This document shows positions 28,256-42,204 of a DNA stretch of 64,000 nt, piece by piece. The notes below the pieces were generated by a model that was not told the DNA's origin, made no database searches, and saw only the letters and a program-made list of their open reading frames with translations. Source of the stretch: Congeria kusceri. Its lineage: Eukaryota > Mollusca > Bivalvia > Myida > Dreissenidae. The position numbers and the translations under genes were made by a program. Positions within the stretch are counted from its first letter, which is position 1. Each line of letters starts with the position of its first letter. The stretch spans positions 11,686,558 to 11,750,557 of the forward strand of contig CM051033.1 of NCBI GenBank assembly GCA_027627225.1. The letters are read 5' to 3'.

Positions 28256-30156
28256 TACGCAGTAATTGGGCACAAATATGTGTGCACGATTCTACAATCA
28301 TACGCATATAAATAAATGTTTAAAGATGCATTATCTCAAAATCACGAAGGTACGAAATGATCTTTATTAACAAGTAGATTATATTACTTATATAGCAGGA
28401 ACGATGTGTACAAATTATTTGTAAATTGTAAACACACTACTAAATTCGGGTCACTAACGCATTTTTTTTAAATGTTAAACACTTTATAGTTTAATTCATT
28501 ATTTGGCTTTTATTTGAATTAATCTATATTTACTTATTATACATTAATTTCGTACTACAAATACTTTGAAGTATACTGCATCTTTAAAATGCATAACTAA
28601 GTAAAATGAATAAATGTATGTTTTGCATTTATTTTATTTCCAATAACATAAAACAATTCATTAACTGTTGCAATAACAATGTAGGGGGAGCGAATGCAGG
28701 TTGATGTTACGAACAGTATTCGTTCGGGACGTCTCCGCGCTAACCCCTCCAAGGCAGGAACCACGACCAAAAAAAATAGTCGCTGAAATAAGCATAAAGA
28801 ACGTTGACATATTTTAACGGACATCCAAGGGACTTAAAATGTTTGAATTTACAAAAACATGACATAAATGTCTATAAACTTCTAAATAAAAGCATCTGTT
28901 TGGTATAGATAAAACATTTCGAAATCGCCAATTTGCCAATCTGTGATCGGGTCCGTTTAACACCAAAAACAACCGATCTACACTCAACAAAATGATCAAG
29001 TGTCCGACATAAAACCCAGCTAAAAATGGTTTCATCAAAACTGGAAAACAAACTTTGATATGCATTTTAAATTTATAGGTAAAATAATAAAGAAAAACAA
29101 AACAAAAATAAATCAACATTTTAATCAATCAAGATGAATATTTGAAAAAATTATCAAAAACTCTTGTTCTATTGAATATATGACCCTGTAATATTATTGT
29201 TGAGTGTATTTCGAGAGATTTTCGTTCCGCGGTTAATCATGTAATAAATTATTTATTCGTTTATAGTATTTTTTGTCATATAATCCGGAGCCCCTACGAA
29301 GTTTGAAATATGAACACCTATAGAAGATCTAGATTAACATGTATTTGTACTTTGTGAAAAATAAAATTGAAACAGCTCAAGCGAGAAAAAAGATCACCCA
29401 CTTCCGGTGCGTTTCCCATGTTACTTCCGGTTTACTGGAGCGCTCGTTGGCAGATCGTATCAAGGTCAACGGTGAGTCGCAGAAAGGGGTCATCTACGGA
29501 TCAAGTAAGCAGATGTGGTTAACATTTGTTGTCCCAGGTCATTTTCAAGCGGGTAGATTTATCTTACGATATAACTGAAATACACGCACTTGGGTTTTAC
29601 TTATTAGCACCATTTTATTCGTGAAAAATACCACGAAACGAAAAAGTTACTTAGAAACACTTTAATATAAATGATTATATAGTTCCAATTGCTAAAAATA
29701 CTGGCTGCAGTTGACATTCGAGAACAACCAGAAACAGTTATGAATTAGCAAGTCAAACTGAAAAGATACTTATCAGTTCCCGTATCCACAAAGCGCCTTA
29801 CGGAAGAAGACGTAAAATTTCTTTATTTTTTAAATTCCTTATGTCTCTGGCTTTTCATGTAAAGTCTTTTTACATTAATTTTAAAATGTTTTTAACCAAT
29901 AAATACTGCTTAAATGTTTAGCATTATGCCAATTAATTTATTAATCATTGGATTTAACAAGTGAAATTTTTAGATCAAATTTTATATAAGTACAACTACA
30001 AGATAAGATTTCCTTTAGGAGCTTTGTGAATACGGACCCTTAGATCTATGTTAAAGTAACGATATATCTAATGTGTCCACTGCAAGGTAAACATTATAGA
30101 CAGTGTTTGACACAATTTTCTAACTGCTAGCTTAAGAAGTCTTTAAATAAACTTTT

Positions 30157-30293
30157 TTAACTTGTTCGATTAAATAACCGTTTGTTTTGACAATATCTGG
30201 ATCTACTAGGTATACTGATCGAACCTCGTGGATCCATCCCGGCTGCCTCAAGTTCAGTGAGCATTTTCTCGCGATCGATCATTACATTGGTGC
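30157..30293 (-). CDS. Possible terminal exon of an unknown gene, copy A
   Basis: The acceptor TTTGCACAG is followed by 45 open codons to TAA (TNVMIDREKMLTELEAAGMD...). Copy B has the same length and frame at 51,712-51,848 with about five amino-acid changes, mostly conservative. Upstream exons are not found, so this is a candidate only. Confidence 0.35.
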
Positions 30294-30494
30294 CTGTGCA
30301 AAGTAAAAAAAATAAATCAATGACGTCCGAGATAACAATCATGACGTCAGGGGTAAAATTAACAGACATTCACAAAACCAAACCACAACAGAATATCAAC
30401 GTCATGTTGGGGATTATTCGATGTATTTAATGTAGTGCGCCCCCTCACGTATGGCTTCTTGTTCCTGAAGAAATTCTCTCAATAAACATTTTAC

Positions 30495-30880
30495 TTATAT
30501 ACTAATCAAAACTCCTAACGCAACACATGCAAAGCTCCTTTAAATACATAGGAAAACTCATGGAAAGAACAAGCATGGTCACCATTCCTTTGGACACGGT
30601 GACCACTTTTGTTCTTTGCATGCCACGGAGATGCACTGCGGTACTGAATGCAAGAGGGGGACAACAGTAATTTACCTGTGTGATTTTTTATTACGCCCCT
30701 TGTGCGCGTAATTGAGACATGCCTCATTGTGTACCCTGTTCGGCACAATTTTACTATCGGAACATGTTTGCATATCAGTATATCGTGTTTTGATTACTTT
30801 GTATGTTACTATCTTTGTAATGTAGTAAAAGGAGCCTGGAATATGTGATGCGTTAAACGTTTTGATTAAGTATAGATATA
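30495..30880. mobile_element. Short Tc1-like element with inverted arms
   Basis: The left arm (30,495-30,543) and right arm (30,826-30,880) are imperfect inverted copies. The core has a plus-strand trace MPRRCTAVLNARGG (near 30,620-30,660), which resembles the C-terminal end of Tc1-like transposases. It is non-autonomous and degenerate. It sits at the A/B unit border; a second one is at 52,051-52,438. Confidence 0.5.
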
Positions 30881-31033
30881 AATACGAATGACGTCATAAT
30901 TTCACATATGGTAGATAACTGAGCAATGAATATCATTGTTCTATCTTATTTGCTTTTTGTTTCAAGGGATAGACAAACCATTAAAATTGGCAAGTGTTAC
31001 CATCGATTTAAATTTTTTAATCAAATGTAAAAA

Positions 31034-34000
31034 TTAAGTATTCGTTCGAAGAAAAAACTTCGGAAACTTGCATTGGATTGCTGCGAACATAGGTCTAAAT
31101 TCTTCGTCGAGTTTTTTGAAGTCGCCCTCGCCCTTCATCATCATCTCCTAAAATACAAAAAACATAAATCAAGGGTCGTATTCCAGAAACATATCAAGTC
31201 AAATCTTATCATTATCTTTTTAAGATCATTTTTCGTAAGCATTTTATTTCTCGTATACGTGAATTTGCTAAATGTACACCAAGTTTCAGCTTAATTGGAA
31301 TCATTAATTTATATAACATTTCAAAAATATTACCTTACAAAAATTAGAACCTATTTTTATATGAATTTATCAATAGAAAGTATTTTAATAGGACTATTTT
31401 TTGTTAAAAAACAATCGCCCACATCTTCTACCGACAGACCGATCGACATTTTGCAAACCATTATAACCAAATATAACCAGCCATCTTCGACGGGGGCTGG
31501 GAGGGGGTTTGGTGTTGGTAATAATCATATAATTATCAGACTATTAAAGCTCTACATATTATTAAATACTGATAGCTATTTATTGATATCTTCAGATGTT
31601 GCCATTGTTCATTAATCCTAGTGATAAGCTTATTAATGAAAACATTTACTGATTTGTATATGCTATTTTGACTCGGTTCTAATTTTCCTAACAAAAAGAT
31701 ACCTTATTATGTTCACTTATTTTTGTTCCTTTCAGGTAATTTTTTTTTTTTTTTTTTCCTATTATTATTTTGTACTTTTTCCGTTCTGTACTACAAGGTA
31801 TGTTGTGTTGTTACTATGCATGCAAGTGCTACATTTTATATGTTCCTTAGTTTTGCTTATCTATGAACGAGCTTAAAATTTTATCTGTCAACTGCAGAGG
31901 CATTCAGGGGAAAAAGAAGCGATTACAAGTTTTTCAATACTTAAAAGAAACAAAATGTGATATTTACTGCCTTCAAGATACACACTTTATTAACGAACAG
32001 ATTAAAACCATTTACTCAGAATGGGGATCAGTGTTTCCTAAGTTATGGCTCTTCTAATTCGCGTGGTGTAGCAATACTTTTGTCGAAAATACTTGAGTAT
32101 AAAATACATAATGTACAATATGATGAATTTGGTAACTATATTATTTTGGATATAAATATTGGTGAAACTAGACTCACACTTGCCTCTATATACGGACCGA
32201 ACTCTGACAGTCCCGAATTTGTCACCAATATTTTTGATATTATTGACAATATTGGGAATGACTCCTACTTAATTTGTGGCGACTTTAATTTGGTTCTAGA
32301 CCCAAATATAGATTATCAAAACTACAAATCAATAAATAATAAAAATGCAAGAGAATTTATTTTAAAAAATATGGAAGATCGTGTTCTTACAGATCCTTTT
32401 AGGATATTATATCCTAACTCTAGACGATATACATGGAGAAGAACAAATCCAATACAACAAGCCCGGCTTGATTTTTATCTTTTATCGTCATTTTTGTCAC
32501 CGTTTTTTCACGACATTAATATATTGCCCAGTTACCAATCTGATCATTCGAGTGTAACGTTGACATTAAAATTTACTGATTTTAAACACGGAAAAGGTCT
32601 GTGGAAACATAATAACATGCTTCTTAGCGACATCAACTACATTAACACAATAAATGATACAATTACCGAAATAAAGAAACAATATATGTTACCTGTATAC
32701 AATAAAGATAACATTGATACAATACCTGACCAAGACATACAGTTTTTAATAAACGACCAACTTTTTTTAGATACAGTTTTAATGGAAATAAGAGGTAAAG
32801 CTATTTCATATAGTTCGTATAAAACAAAATCGCGTAACAAGCGCGAAAACCAATTAAAAGCTGAAATTGAACAACACGAGAAATTGTTGACCGAGAGTAA
32901 CGTGCAAATTATACTTGAATTAAAAGATGAACTAATGAAAATACAAGAAGAGAAATTAAAAGGTGCCTTAATAAGATCGCGAGCCGAATGGATACAATTT
33001 GGAGAAAAACCATCAAAACTTTTTTGTAACCTCGAAAAATATAACTATACAACAAAAACTATCACTAGCCTAACAACTGATGACGGACTTGTTTTAGACA
33101 AGCAGGTTGATATCTTGAACGAAACCGCTTTGTTTTATAAAACATTGCATCAAAATAACGACAATACCAACATTGATGATGATTTTAATAGCTTTTTTTT
33201 ATAGCAAATATTGACATACCTAAACTGTCGTATGAAGAGTCAAAACTATTAGAAGGGCCAATAACACTAAGTGAGGCCTCTTTTGTCTTAAAAAACATGG
33301 CAAACAACAAAAGCCCTGGGTCGTCTGGTTTTAGTATTGATTTCTTCAAAGTCTTTTGGCCCAAATTAGGTACGTTTGTTTGTAGAGCGTTAAATCACGC
33401 ATTCGATAGCGGCATTTTGTCTATAACACAACGACAGGGGATAATTACTTGCATACCTAAGGGTGAAAAACCCAGACAATTTTTAAAAAACTGGCGTCCA
33501 ATAACATTGTTAAACACTGTATATAAAATTGGTTCTGGAAGTATTGCTAATAGATTAAAAAAATACATTAACAAACTTATAAATAATGATCAAACTGGTT
33601 TTATCAAAGGCAGGTTCATAGGTGAAAACACTCGACTAATCTACGACATTTTGAAATACACTGAGGAAAATAATATTCCCGGACTTCTCCTACTTATAGA
33701 TTTTGAAAAGGCTTTTGATTCCTTGTCATGGAGGTTTGTAAACAAAACACTATCCTTGTTTAATTTCGGTCCTGACATGAAAAAATGGTTTAACGTTTTA
33801 TATAAGGATGGCATTTCAGCAGTAACGCAGTGTGGGTCGTTATCTGAGTTTTTTCAAATACAACGTGGTTGTCGTCAAGGTGATCCCCTCAGTTGTTATA
33901 TTTTTATTTTATGCGCTGAAATTTTGTCTCTTAAACTCAGGGCAAATCCCAAAATCAAAGGAATCAAAATCGATAATACTGAATATAAGTTATCGCAATT

Positions 34001-37000
34001 TGCTGATGATACGTCTATACTCCTGGATGGCTCTGCAGAATCCCTTAATGAAACCTTAGATGATTTGTCGCATTTCACATTGTGCTCTGGCTTAAAGGTA
34101 AATTTCGACAAAACCAAAGTAGTTTGGATAGGGAAGCATAAATTCAGTTCCGAAAGCATAAAAACTAGATGGAAGTTAAAATGGAACCAGCATACTTTTG
34201 ATATGCTTGGTTTAACATTTCATGTCGATCTTGATAAGATGAGAGATCTTAATTGTATGGATAAATTGTATAGAATTAGAACGCTGCTTAAAAACTGGTC
34301 CAGAAGGATATTAACTCCCATTGGAAGGATACAAGTAATAAAAACGATTGCTTTGCCAGTGATTAACCATTTGTTTCACTTCCCAATCCACCACATAGAA
34401 TATTGGTTGAACTTAATGATCTCTTTTTAAACTTTGTGTGGAATGGGAGTTCAAAAATTAACAAAAATGTACTTATTAAAGAATATACTGAAGGAGGTCT
34501 TAATATGGTCGACATCTTTTCATTTATAATAGCGTTGAAATGTTCTTGGATACGAAGGATCATCACAGGAAATGGTAAATGGATTAATATTGTAAAAATG
34601 ATAATAGACACCAAAACTTTACAACTGTGGTGTTCACTATCCAGAAAACCTTATAAATAAAACAGGCAATGCTTTTTGGAAAGACACTTTAAAATCGTTT
34701 GTTGATTTCCGCAAAGCAGAATCATTAAATATAAAATACATATTACAAACCCCAATATTCTATAATCCTGATATAACGATCGGTAATAAAAGTGTATTCC
34801 TCAAAACATGGTTTGAAAATGGCGTGCATTTTATGTGCGATTTGATCAAAAACAACGATGGGTTAGAATTATATAGCTATGAAGAACTGTGTAACAGATA
34901 TAATTTCTATCCAAACTACTTGCATTACATAGGTATTACTAATGTAGTTACTAAATACTTGAAGAAATATGGTTTGTTCGATAAAACATCTGCTCTGAAT
35001 ACGATTGCAGATTTTGACTTTGTTAAGCCTTTTGTTCCCCTTCAAGTGATATCCATTTTAAAATATCAAAAAGGTACCCAACCCATGTATAATATTGTTA
35101 AAACAAATGACACTTTACCAGTCTGTATGTCAAAATGGACGAGCATTTTTGAAAATATTGAATTAAAAGACTGGAACCATATCTTTAGTATGCCATTTTG
35201 TATAACCAAAGATTCTACGCTACAATGGTTCCAGTATAGAATTATACACCGAATTATTGGTACCAACTATTTTTTGTATAAAATCAATTATAAATCGTCA
35301 GCAGAATGCTCTTTCTGTCATGATATGTCGGAAACAATTGAGCACATTTTTTGGGAATGTAAATACGTTAAAAAATTTATTGCTGATTTGTTTTAAGGTT
35401 GAGGTATTCGCTGACTTCATAAATGCACCCTCTTTCATGTTAGGACATAAAAACACAAGTAGTCCTCTTAATCTAACATTCCTTCTCACTAAAAGGTTTA
35501 TTTATAATTGTAAAATGAATCAAACATTACCTACCGTTATCGCGGCAAGATCATTCTTTTCTATCCAGTATCATATTTTGAAGGAAATGAACTTCTTCTG
35601 CAATGTAGATTCTAACTTAATAACTACATGGGACATTTTGTTAAATCTGTATCGTTAAGAACATTGTGACTTGCATATTTTATCCGTATATTCAAAATTT
35701 CAATATGTGTATCAATTTGTATATTGCTGTTTAAGCAATTATGATATTATTGTTAATATGCAATTGTGAGCACTTGTCTTCATTGTAATATTATATATCA
35801 TGCATGTTGAACTATTATCAATACTCATGATGTACGGTGTGGAGGGGGATGCCCTCGACCCTCACACACCTATTGACGAGGAAAATAAAATATATAGAAC
35901 GGAAAAAAAAAAAAAAAAAAAATTATCAGACTTTGTTGTTAAAAAACTGGCCATCATCTCTTACCGACAGACCGACGAACATTTGCACACCAATATAACA
36001 ACCCATCTTCGACGGGGTGCGGGGGAGGGGAGGGGGCTGGTAAAAATCATAGAAATATCAATTGAACTATTTTTGTTAAAAAACACTCGCCCTCAACTCC
36101 TCGGCCATCTTCATAACGTCTGGGCAGGAAGACTCCAGCAGCTTGATGATTTGTCCTGAAAACAAACGGTTTGAAAACTGTATAAAGAGAATGCGTTATA
36201 CAGGAATATACTATTCCTGTTTACACATAATATATCATAAAAGGCGTATATAATGGTAAATGAATAAAAATCAATGTTTAATCCGAAAGCATGCATCATA
36301 GACGGTTTGAAGTTTCACTTGAGGTTTTAATCATTTGCTATTGCATTTCACAAGACATCATTGCTGACAACGACGATATGCTATCCCGGCACGCCGAAAT
36401 ATGTATCGGGTGTAAAATGCGTGTACAATGAGAATGGAATGCTGAAAACATGGTCAATTATTTTTTAAATCCACATTATTCGATTGTGTTATGGTTCATA
36501 TGAACGTTTGTAGATATATAACTGTATCTTAACACAGAGGCCTGTCGTGGGAAACCGGGGATTAATGCATGTGCGTAAAGTGTCGTCTCTTATTAGCCCG
36601 CACAGGCTAATCCGGGACGACACTTTCCGCCTACAGTGGATTTATGCTGAGAGAGACCATAAAAGCGGAAAGTGTCGTTCTGGGTTGGCTTGTGCGGACT
36701 CCACAGGCTGACAAGTCCGAGATTTCCACGTCACGCCTCACACTAAATTTATATCCTTAAAACTGCACCATCATATACACTGTATACTTACTGTCATCAT
36801 GGGTCGCCTCGTGGTAAATGGTCCAAGAATGGCATTTGGCAAACAGGGACGCAACTATTTTCATAAGAAAAAATAACACACTAAAGATCTGAAGGACAAC
36901 CAGTAAGATCATGAATTAAATCCTTTTTCACGTCGGAGTTTGTTTTTAAAAATATTTGTAGAACAATCGTATACTGTCATCATTAAAATCATCTCCATTC

Positions 37001-38966
37001 TGACGCTACTATATTATCCGCTGACTGGATCTGATGACATCGCATTAGGGGTCACGTTCAGATGATCTTTTGTCCGGAGTCAATCGAAAGTTGCCTTCAA
37101 AATGTTGAGCTATACCTTATATATATATCGGAAGGTCATTTGAACGTGACCTGTTATACGATGCCTTCAGATCCAAACAACGTAAGCATTTGATTTTAAT
37201 AAGATTGGTATACTGTATTGAAACAATGTTAATAATGATTTACAGCGCACGAACTATTTCTTAAATGATACTTTTAAAATTCCAAACACAAGAAACCACA
37301 CATCAAATAAGAAAATAAAAAGAATATTTACAGTACGTCACACAAATAATTATAAAGATTTTATGGCTTATTACCATAGCTCCTGCGACTACAGCGAAAA
37401 TATACCGAACCAAAACAAAAACTTTCGTTAAGTACATGCAAACGGTAACGTAAGAGATGTACACGCATAAATACATGTGGTTATCGTATAAAATCGTTCT
37501 ACTTTCGAAATTCGGCCTGTTAATCCCAGTCGATTCATAAGACAAACTTGTACAAGAAAACAGAACATTTAAGTCAATTATATATTCAAACGTTTGAAAA
37601 CTATCGACATTTAAAAAAAAAATTATGTTCAGTATATATTCAGCATATATTAAAAAATTACAAACATTATCTGTACTTTCAACCTTGATACTGTAACTTA
37701 CATTCCATGACAGCGTAGGGCCACCCTGTCTTGACACTTTCCTCAGACTGGAACGCAGATTTCCAAGACTTCGTCCCTGAATATAAACGATGCAAAAATT
37801 GTGACATATTGCCGTCATATTTACATTTATTTTTATTTAAGCGGATGGGCCGATTTGCTTTTCAGTCGGTTTAAACATACTGAAATAAAAATGCGTCCAC
37901 AATCTGTTTATTCACTTTTTTATAAACGGTTATCTAAAATTGCAAAAAATGAAAACAGCATTTAAAAATCGCAGACAAAATCTTGAAAATTGGTGATGAA
38001 CGGTAACTTTCTGTCGGACGCTAAACAGCGTCATGCAACCGTATATTCTTTGTAATGTTCATTTTCGTTGAAGAGTTGTTGAACTTTAAACCAAACTCTG
38101 CCACGTGTTGTAAAAGATTGTATTATAACGTACATGTAGTCGTATGAAATGACGTGGCGATTCAAAATATAGCATAATTGTGAAATAGTTACTCGAACGT
38201 ACACACACACTTTATTTCATGCAGTAGAATTACGTGTTTGGAAACTAGTGCAATAAGACAGACAATTATTGCAACATCACAATGTAATTATTTACATACC
38301 GTTTGTTATCTAGGATCATATACATTATATATTTATTCGGTATATACAGATTAAGAATAGTTATTAAAACGCACTTAACTACAACCTTTCAAGTCAAGTC
38401 AAGGTCAAAAAAACATTTGTAACATAATCCATGCATGACATGAATACATGAGCAATACGCAGTAGTTAAATTTGCACACGAGGCGGGTTTATTGTGTTAG
38501 TTTTAGTTTCAATAGAGTTTGAAAACCAAGATTCACGTCACCCATGGCTTCAAATTTCAAGGGGCAACAACGAACATTTCAGTGTTTAAACTACTGCAGT
38601 CAGAGGAAGTGTGTTTCTGTTTATGTGTTTAAAGAATTTGCAAAATAAAAACTGCCATAATTATGATAATATATATTATTTTCTAGAGTTTTGAAGTTGG
38701 CAAATGGAAAATAACTGCATCAAAATTATACTTGTAATAAGACAGATTATTTGCTCGAGTAATAATGTGTAATTGCCATTTTGCTTGTATCTAAAAGCAG
38801 GATTCTGCATCTATTGAAATCTCCAAAATAAAGTAAATTCCTGTGCAAAAACACAGTAACATTACTAACCTGGAAGTTGGTGTGTTCGCTCCACCGAGTT
38901 GCCGGGAAAACAAGTGACCAATGACGCCATGCAGAGGCCAAGAAATCCAACTATTGCGACTCTCAT
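31034..38966 (-). CDS. Spliced gene for a small secreted protein, copy B
   Basis: Exons on minus: 38,870-38,966 (signal peptide), 37,702-37,776, 36,792-36,854, and 36,076-36,155, which ends in TAA after RASVF. A candidate terminal exon is 31,034-31,147, now separated by the LINE. Exon lengths and phases match copy A exactly. TATAAAA is at 39,052-39,046. Compared with A, the signal exon differs in two residues but the second exon differs in eight of 25 residues. It could be functional up to the TAA, giving about 104 residues. Confidence 0.6.
31531..31542. repeat. LINE target-site duplication, left
   Basis: AATTATCAGACT, repeated exactly at 35,921-35,932. Confidence 0.85.
31543..35920 (+). mobile_element. 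L1-like LINE, no ORF1, poly(A) tail
   Basis: A 4.38 kb insertion flanked by 12-base duplications and ending in AATAAA and an A run (about 35,903-35,920). Copy A preserves the matching uninterrupted sequence near 16,880-16,930. About 320 bases precede the endonuclease, including a T run (31,740-31,757). No ORF1 is seen, so it is 5'-truncated or of a type without one. Confidence 0.9.
31863..35658 (+). pseudogene. LINE ORF2 (endonuclease, reverse transcriptase, zinc knuckle), broken
   Basis: The apurinic-type endonuclease shows LSVNCRGIQG, LQDTH, GDFNLVLD and SDHSSV. The reverse transcriptase shows RPITLLN, GFIKGRF, LIDFEKAFDSLSW, GCRQGDPLS and FADD. A C-terminal CSFC...H...C knuckle follows near 35,307-35,360. 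It reads in pieces: 31,863-32,057, to 33,204, 33,297-34,430, to 34,660, to 35,396 and to 35,658. Frame changes lie near 32,030, 33,195 (at a run of eight T), 34,390, 34,630 and 35,393. All catalytic motifs are kept, so decay is recent or some shifts are sequence errors. Confidence 0.9.
35921..35932. repeat. LINE target-site duplication, right
   Basis: Second copy of AATTATCAGACT directly after the A run. Confidence 0.85.
36538..36741. repeat. Foldback element in an intron, copy B
   Basis: Counterpart of 17,608-17,828, shorter because part of one arm is deleted. Confidence 0.6.
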
Positions 38967-40342
38967 GTTGAACAATGATAATTGCAAACTGCCAGTCAGA
39001 CTTTTAAATATTGCAACGACTGACTTTATTACTGCCGTGGCTCTGTTTTATACGAAGATTTGAAATTTCCTCGTCACGTGGTATGTTTTTAAAATGAGGC
39101 CCTTCGGAGTACGAGCAACGGCTAAATGTTATTTAAACAGGTTGATTTTATAGTCGATTTAAATTTAGTTGATAATGAGGGGATGAACAATTTACTGCAA
39201 ATATGAGAAATAGTGGTTTTCTGTGAATGATTAAGCTGCAGTCGGCTGTATTTAAAAATCTGATTTACGTTTAACTATTCGTCCATGTTTGCAACGATTC
39301 ACACTTTTTTTACTGACTGTAACTGAATCAGTATTGACATCATCATCATCCAAACAACAACAAAAACAACATTTATTTGACAATATGCTTACAAAAAACT
39401 AGCCTACAGTTTATTTACATAACTAAAAGGCATGTGACATTATAAAGACAAACAACCACATTAAAAAGGTATAAATCAAGATATATTATTAATTTACAGT
39501 TGTTTGTCGGCTAATAAACAACGATTTGGAGTTCTGATGCGTCGGAATTAAACCACAAGGGCGTTAGCCCAAGTGGTTAAATATACAGCATCAGAACGAC
39601 AAATCGTTGTTTATTAGCCGATGAACAACGATCATGCGAAAATTATTTCGATTTGAACATGACCTGACCACATTTTCTGCGATTTAAATGCGAACTATAT
39701 TTTACAGTTTTGGAACTATGTGTTCGGGTTGTTTATTGGTCGTTTAACAATAGTGAATTTTGTTCTTTGTCTGCGCCTGTCATGTTGGAATTCAAGGTAT
39801 ATAATCCATTTTAAGTTAAGGTTGTCTAGTTGAATAAAAGATATATGTATATATCATTAACATTAAAAATATACAATGTATGAAACGCGTGTCTTTTCAT
39901 TCATCATAAAGGCATCAGTAATCGCTATAAACGCAATAAATGCATTATAATAGCGGTCGCTTGAAATATTGATCTTGAAATTATACAACGTAATGCCTTA
40001 TAATCTAAAGGTGTGACTATTGAGCATCAGAATTATATTCACATTTAATATGATATGTTTGAAATATATCAAACCAAAAGTATAACAGATTAAACTTTTA
40101 CGATTTCTTTAACTAAAACATTTAATTTTTTTGACTATACTTATGCTCTGGGCCTCTACCGAATACTGGAATGTAACACATCGCGATATCCTGAAACGCA
40201 CGAGGATCTCGATATTCTCAACGATTTGTTAAAAGACTAGATCTGCGATACTCTCGGGTATCTGCGATATAACAAGAAACGTGAAATTTGGTTGTATCAA
40301 ATTGACTCGGTCATTATGACATCGAATAACAAAAACGGGAAT
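38967..40342. other. Promoter flank and spacer, copy B
   Basis: Holds the TATA box (39,046-39,052, minus) and the palindrome at 39,499. No coding region. Confidence 0.6.
39499..39629. repeat. 131-base palindromic element, copy B
   Basis: Same length and fold as 20,714-20,844. Confidence 0.85.
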
Positions 40343-40495
40343 TGAAACAACAACACCACAACCACCAAGAACAACAACTTCGACTGCTGCTGCTGTTGCT
40401 ACTGTTGCTGCTACTGCTGTTGATACTGCTGCTATTACTACTACTGCTGCTGTTACTACTACTGCTGCTACTTCTACTACTACTACTACTACTAT

Positions 40496-40542
<47 letters not shown>

Positions 40543-40683
40543 TTACTACTACTACTACCACAACAACAACAACAACAAGAAAAACAAAATCAACAACAAC
40601 AACAACAACAACAACAACTACTACTACTACTACCACTACTACAACTACAACTACTACTACTACCACTACCACTACCACTACCT

Positions 40684-40719
<36 letters not shown>

Positions 40720-40920
40720 TTACTTCTACTACTACTACTATTTCTACTACTACCACAACAACAACAACAACTACAACAAAATAAACAACAACAACAACAG
40801 CAACAACAACAACTACAACAACAATATCTACTACTACTACTACTACTACCACTACCACTACCACTTCTACTGCTACTACTACCACTACCACTACCACTAC
40901 CAATACTACTACTACTACTT
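40343..40920. repeat. CTA/CAA/CTG compound microsatellite, copy B
   Basis: About 580 bases of trinucleotide repeats, longer than copy A. The amino-acid homopolymer frames here are not genes. Confidence 0.95.
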
Positions 40921-40925
40921 GCCCG

Positions 40926-41219
40926 GGCCGGCTAGCTCAGTTGGTAGAGCGCTGGACTACAAATCCGAGGATCGCGGGTTCGATTCCCAGCCCGGCCACA
41001 TAACTTGTGTGGGAATTGGTCATTTAATTATTTCTACGGCCATTCTCCCCCTACCTCTGATTTTAGTAGGGCAGTTGTCAGTTACTGGCATAAGTAGTAC
41101 ACTTAGCACTGGTAAACCAGCTAACCCAGGAAAAGTGTGAGTAGGTTTACTGACCGCCGTTATATGACTGAAATACTGTTGAATATGGCGAAATATCCAA
41201 ACAAACAGACAAACAAACC
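40926..41219 (+). mobile_element. tRNA-derived SINE, copy B
   Basis: The tRNA-like head is 40,926-40,998 with the same ACA anticodon position. The body is nearly identical to copy C. Confidence 0.75.
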
Positions 41220-41398
41220 ACCACTACTACCACTACAACAACAACAAGAACTACTACTACTACTTCTACTACTACTAATAATAATCATACTTAGGTAAAG
41301 AATTGAATGCATAATACTTTGCAAATAATTATAATTATTTATTTAGTATTAGTATGTACATAAAGATGAAATAATAAAACTAACATTTATTATTTTAG

Positions 41399-42204
41399 TG
41401 TACACAAAGTCGCCCTCTGCATGTACAGTTTTGGCATTGTTTTGACCTATTAGGGTATTTTTCTTCACAAGGGACACTCTTTGCTCATGCATGTCCTTAA
41501 CATTGACACTTTCTACCTTTTCATTAACTTTGTTACTTAATCTTGCATGGAGGACTGGGTGGGGGTTATTATATTAGCGTTGTTAAGAATTCTGCGCACA
41601 CCGGTATTGCTGATTGGTGTTGTGCACAGACCAAGCTGAAGGCCTATGTTTACTTTTGCGGCACGCCTACCACGACCTTTTTTACAATCAACCTCCTCGT
41701 AAAGATTGCGATACTTGCTAATGTATGAACACTTTGTACATTTTAGCCGCTCACGCCAACCTAGACCCCACCTAATGGAGGTAGCGGCATCAAAATTTAA
41801 ATTGCCATCACAGTTTGGTTTAATTTCAGTATGTTCTTTAAATGCAGTGTTGAAAAGAACCTGGACCTCAGCCTGAGCCATCCACTTATTGGTATACAAG
41901 TCTGGATGTAGTGACGAGTCAGTAAAACTACTGTACTCGTCAACTACATTAGTGGCATTGGGACGGGGCCGTAACGTTGACACAGTCGTGTCCGTACCAT
42001 CGGTATCTTTGAAGGTTAGTACATTGTTATTGTCATGTATTCTACTATCGAATGACTTCTTTTGCATCTCACATACTTCGTATCAACAACAGAAGGAAAA
42101 GAAAGAGTTTTACCCTTGTTGGGACTCCCAAGCCCCTTCTTGAACCCACTTTTTCGCAAGTGAGCTCGACGCGTTGAAGCCGGCATAGCGACTAGACTTA
42201 TCAC
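41399..42204 (-). pseudogene. Mutator-like transposase remnant, copy B
   Basis: Keeps an open minus-strand frame of 176 codons (42,067-41,537) with CTKCSY and GRGRRAAKVNIGLQ. One-base shifts near 42,067 and 41,543 separate it from its N-terminal and C-terminal parts. Both shifts are shared with copy C and absent from copy A. Confidence 0.65.

Larger units (their letters stand above)
15538..30824. repeat. Segmental array copy A (about 15.3 kb)
   Basis: The order of elements is the same as in copies B and C: inverted-repeat arm, minisatellite, spliced minus-strand gene, palindrome, microsatellite, SINE, Mutator-like remnant, 1.16 kb block (one copy), 150-175 base repeats. It differs from B by an inversion at 26,715-28,255 and lacks the LINE. 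The 28,256-30,156 stretch holds no firm gene. A plus-strand frame near 29,395-29,508 ending at a GTAAGC donor-like site is kept in copy B (50,890-51,010) and may be an exon. Confidence 0.85.
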
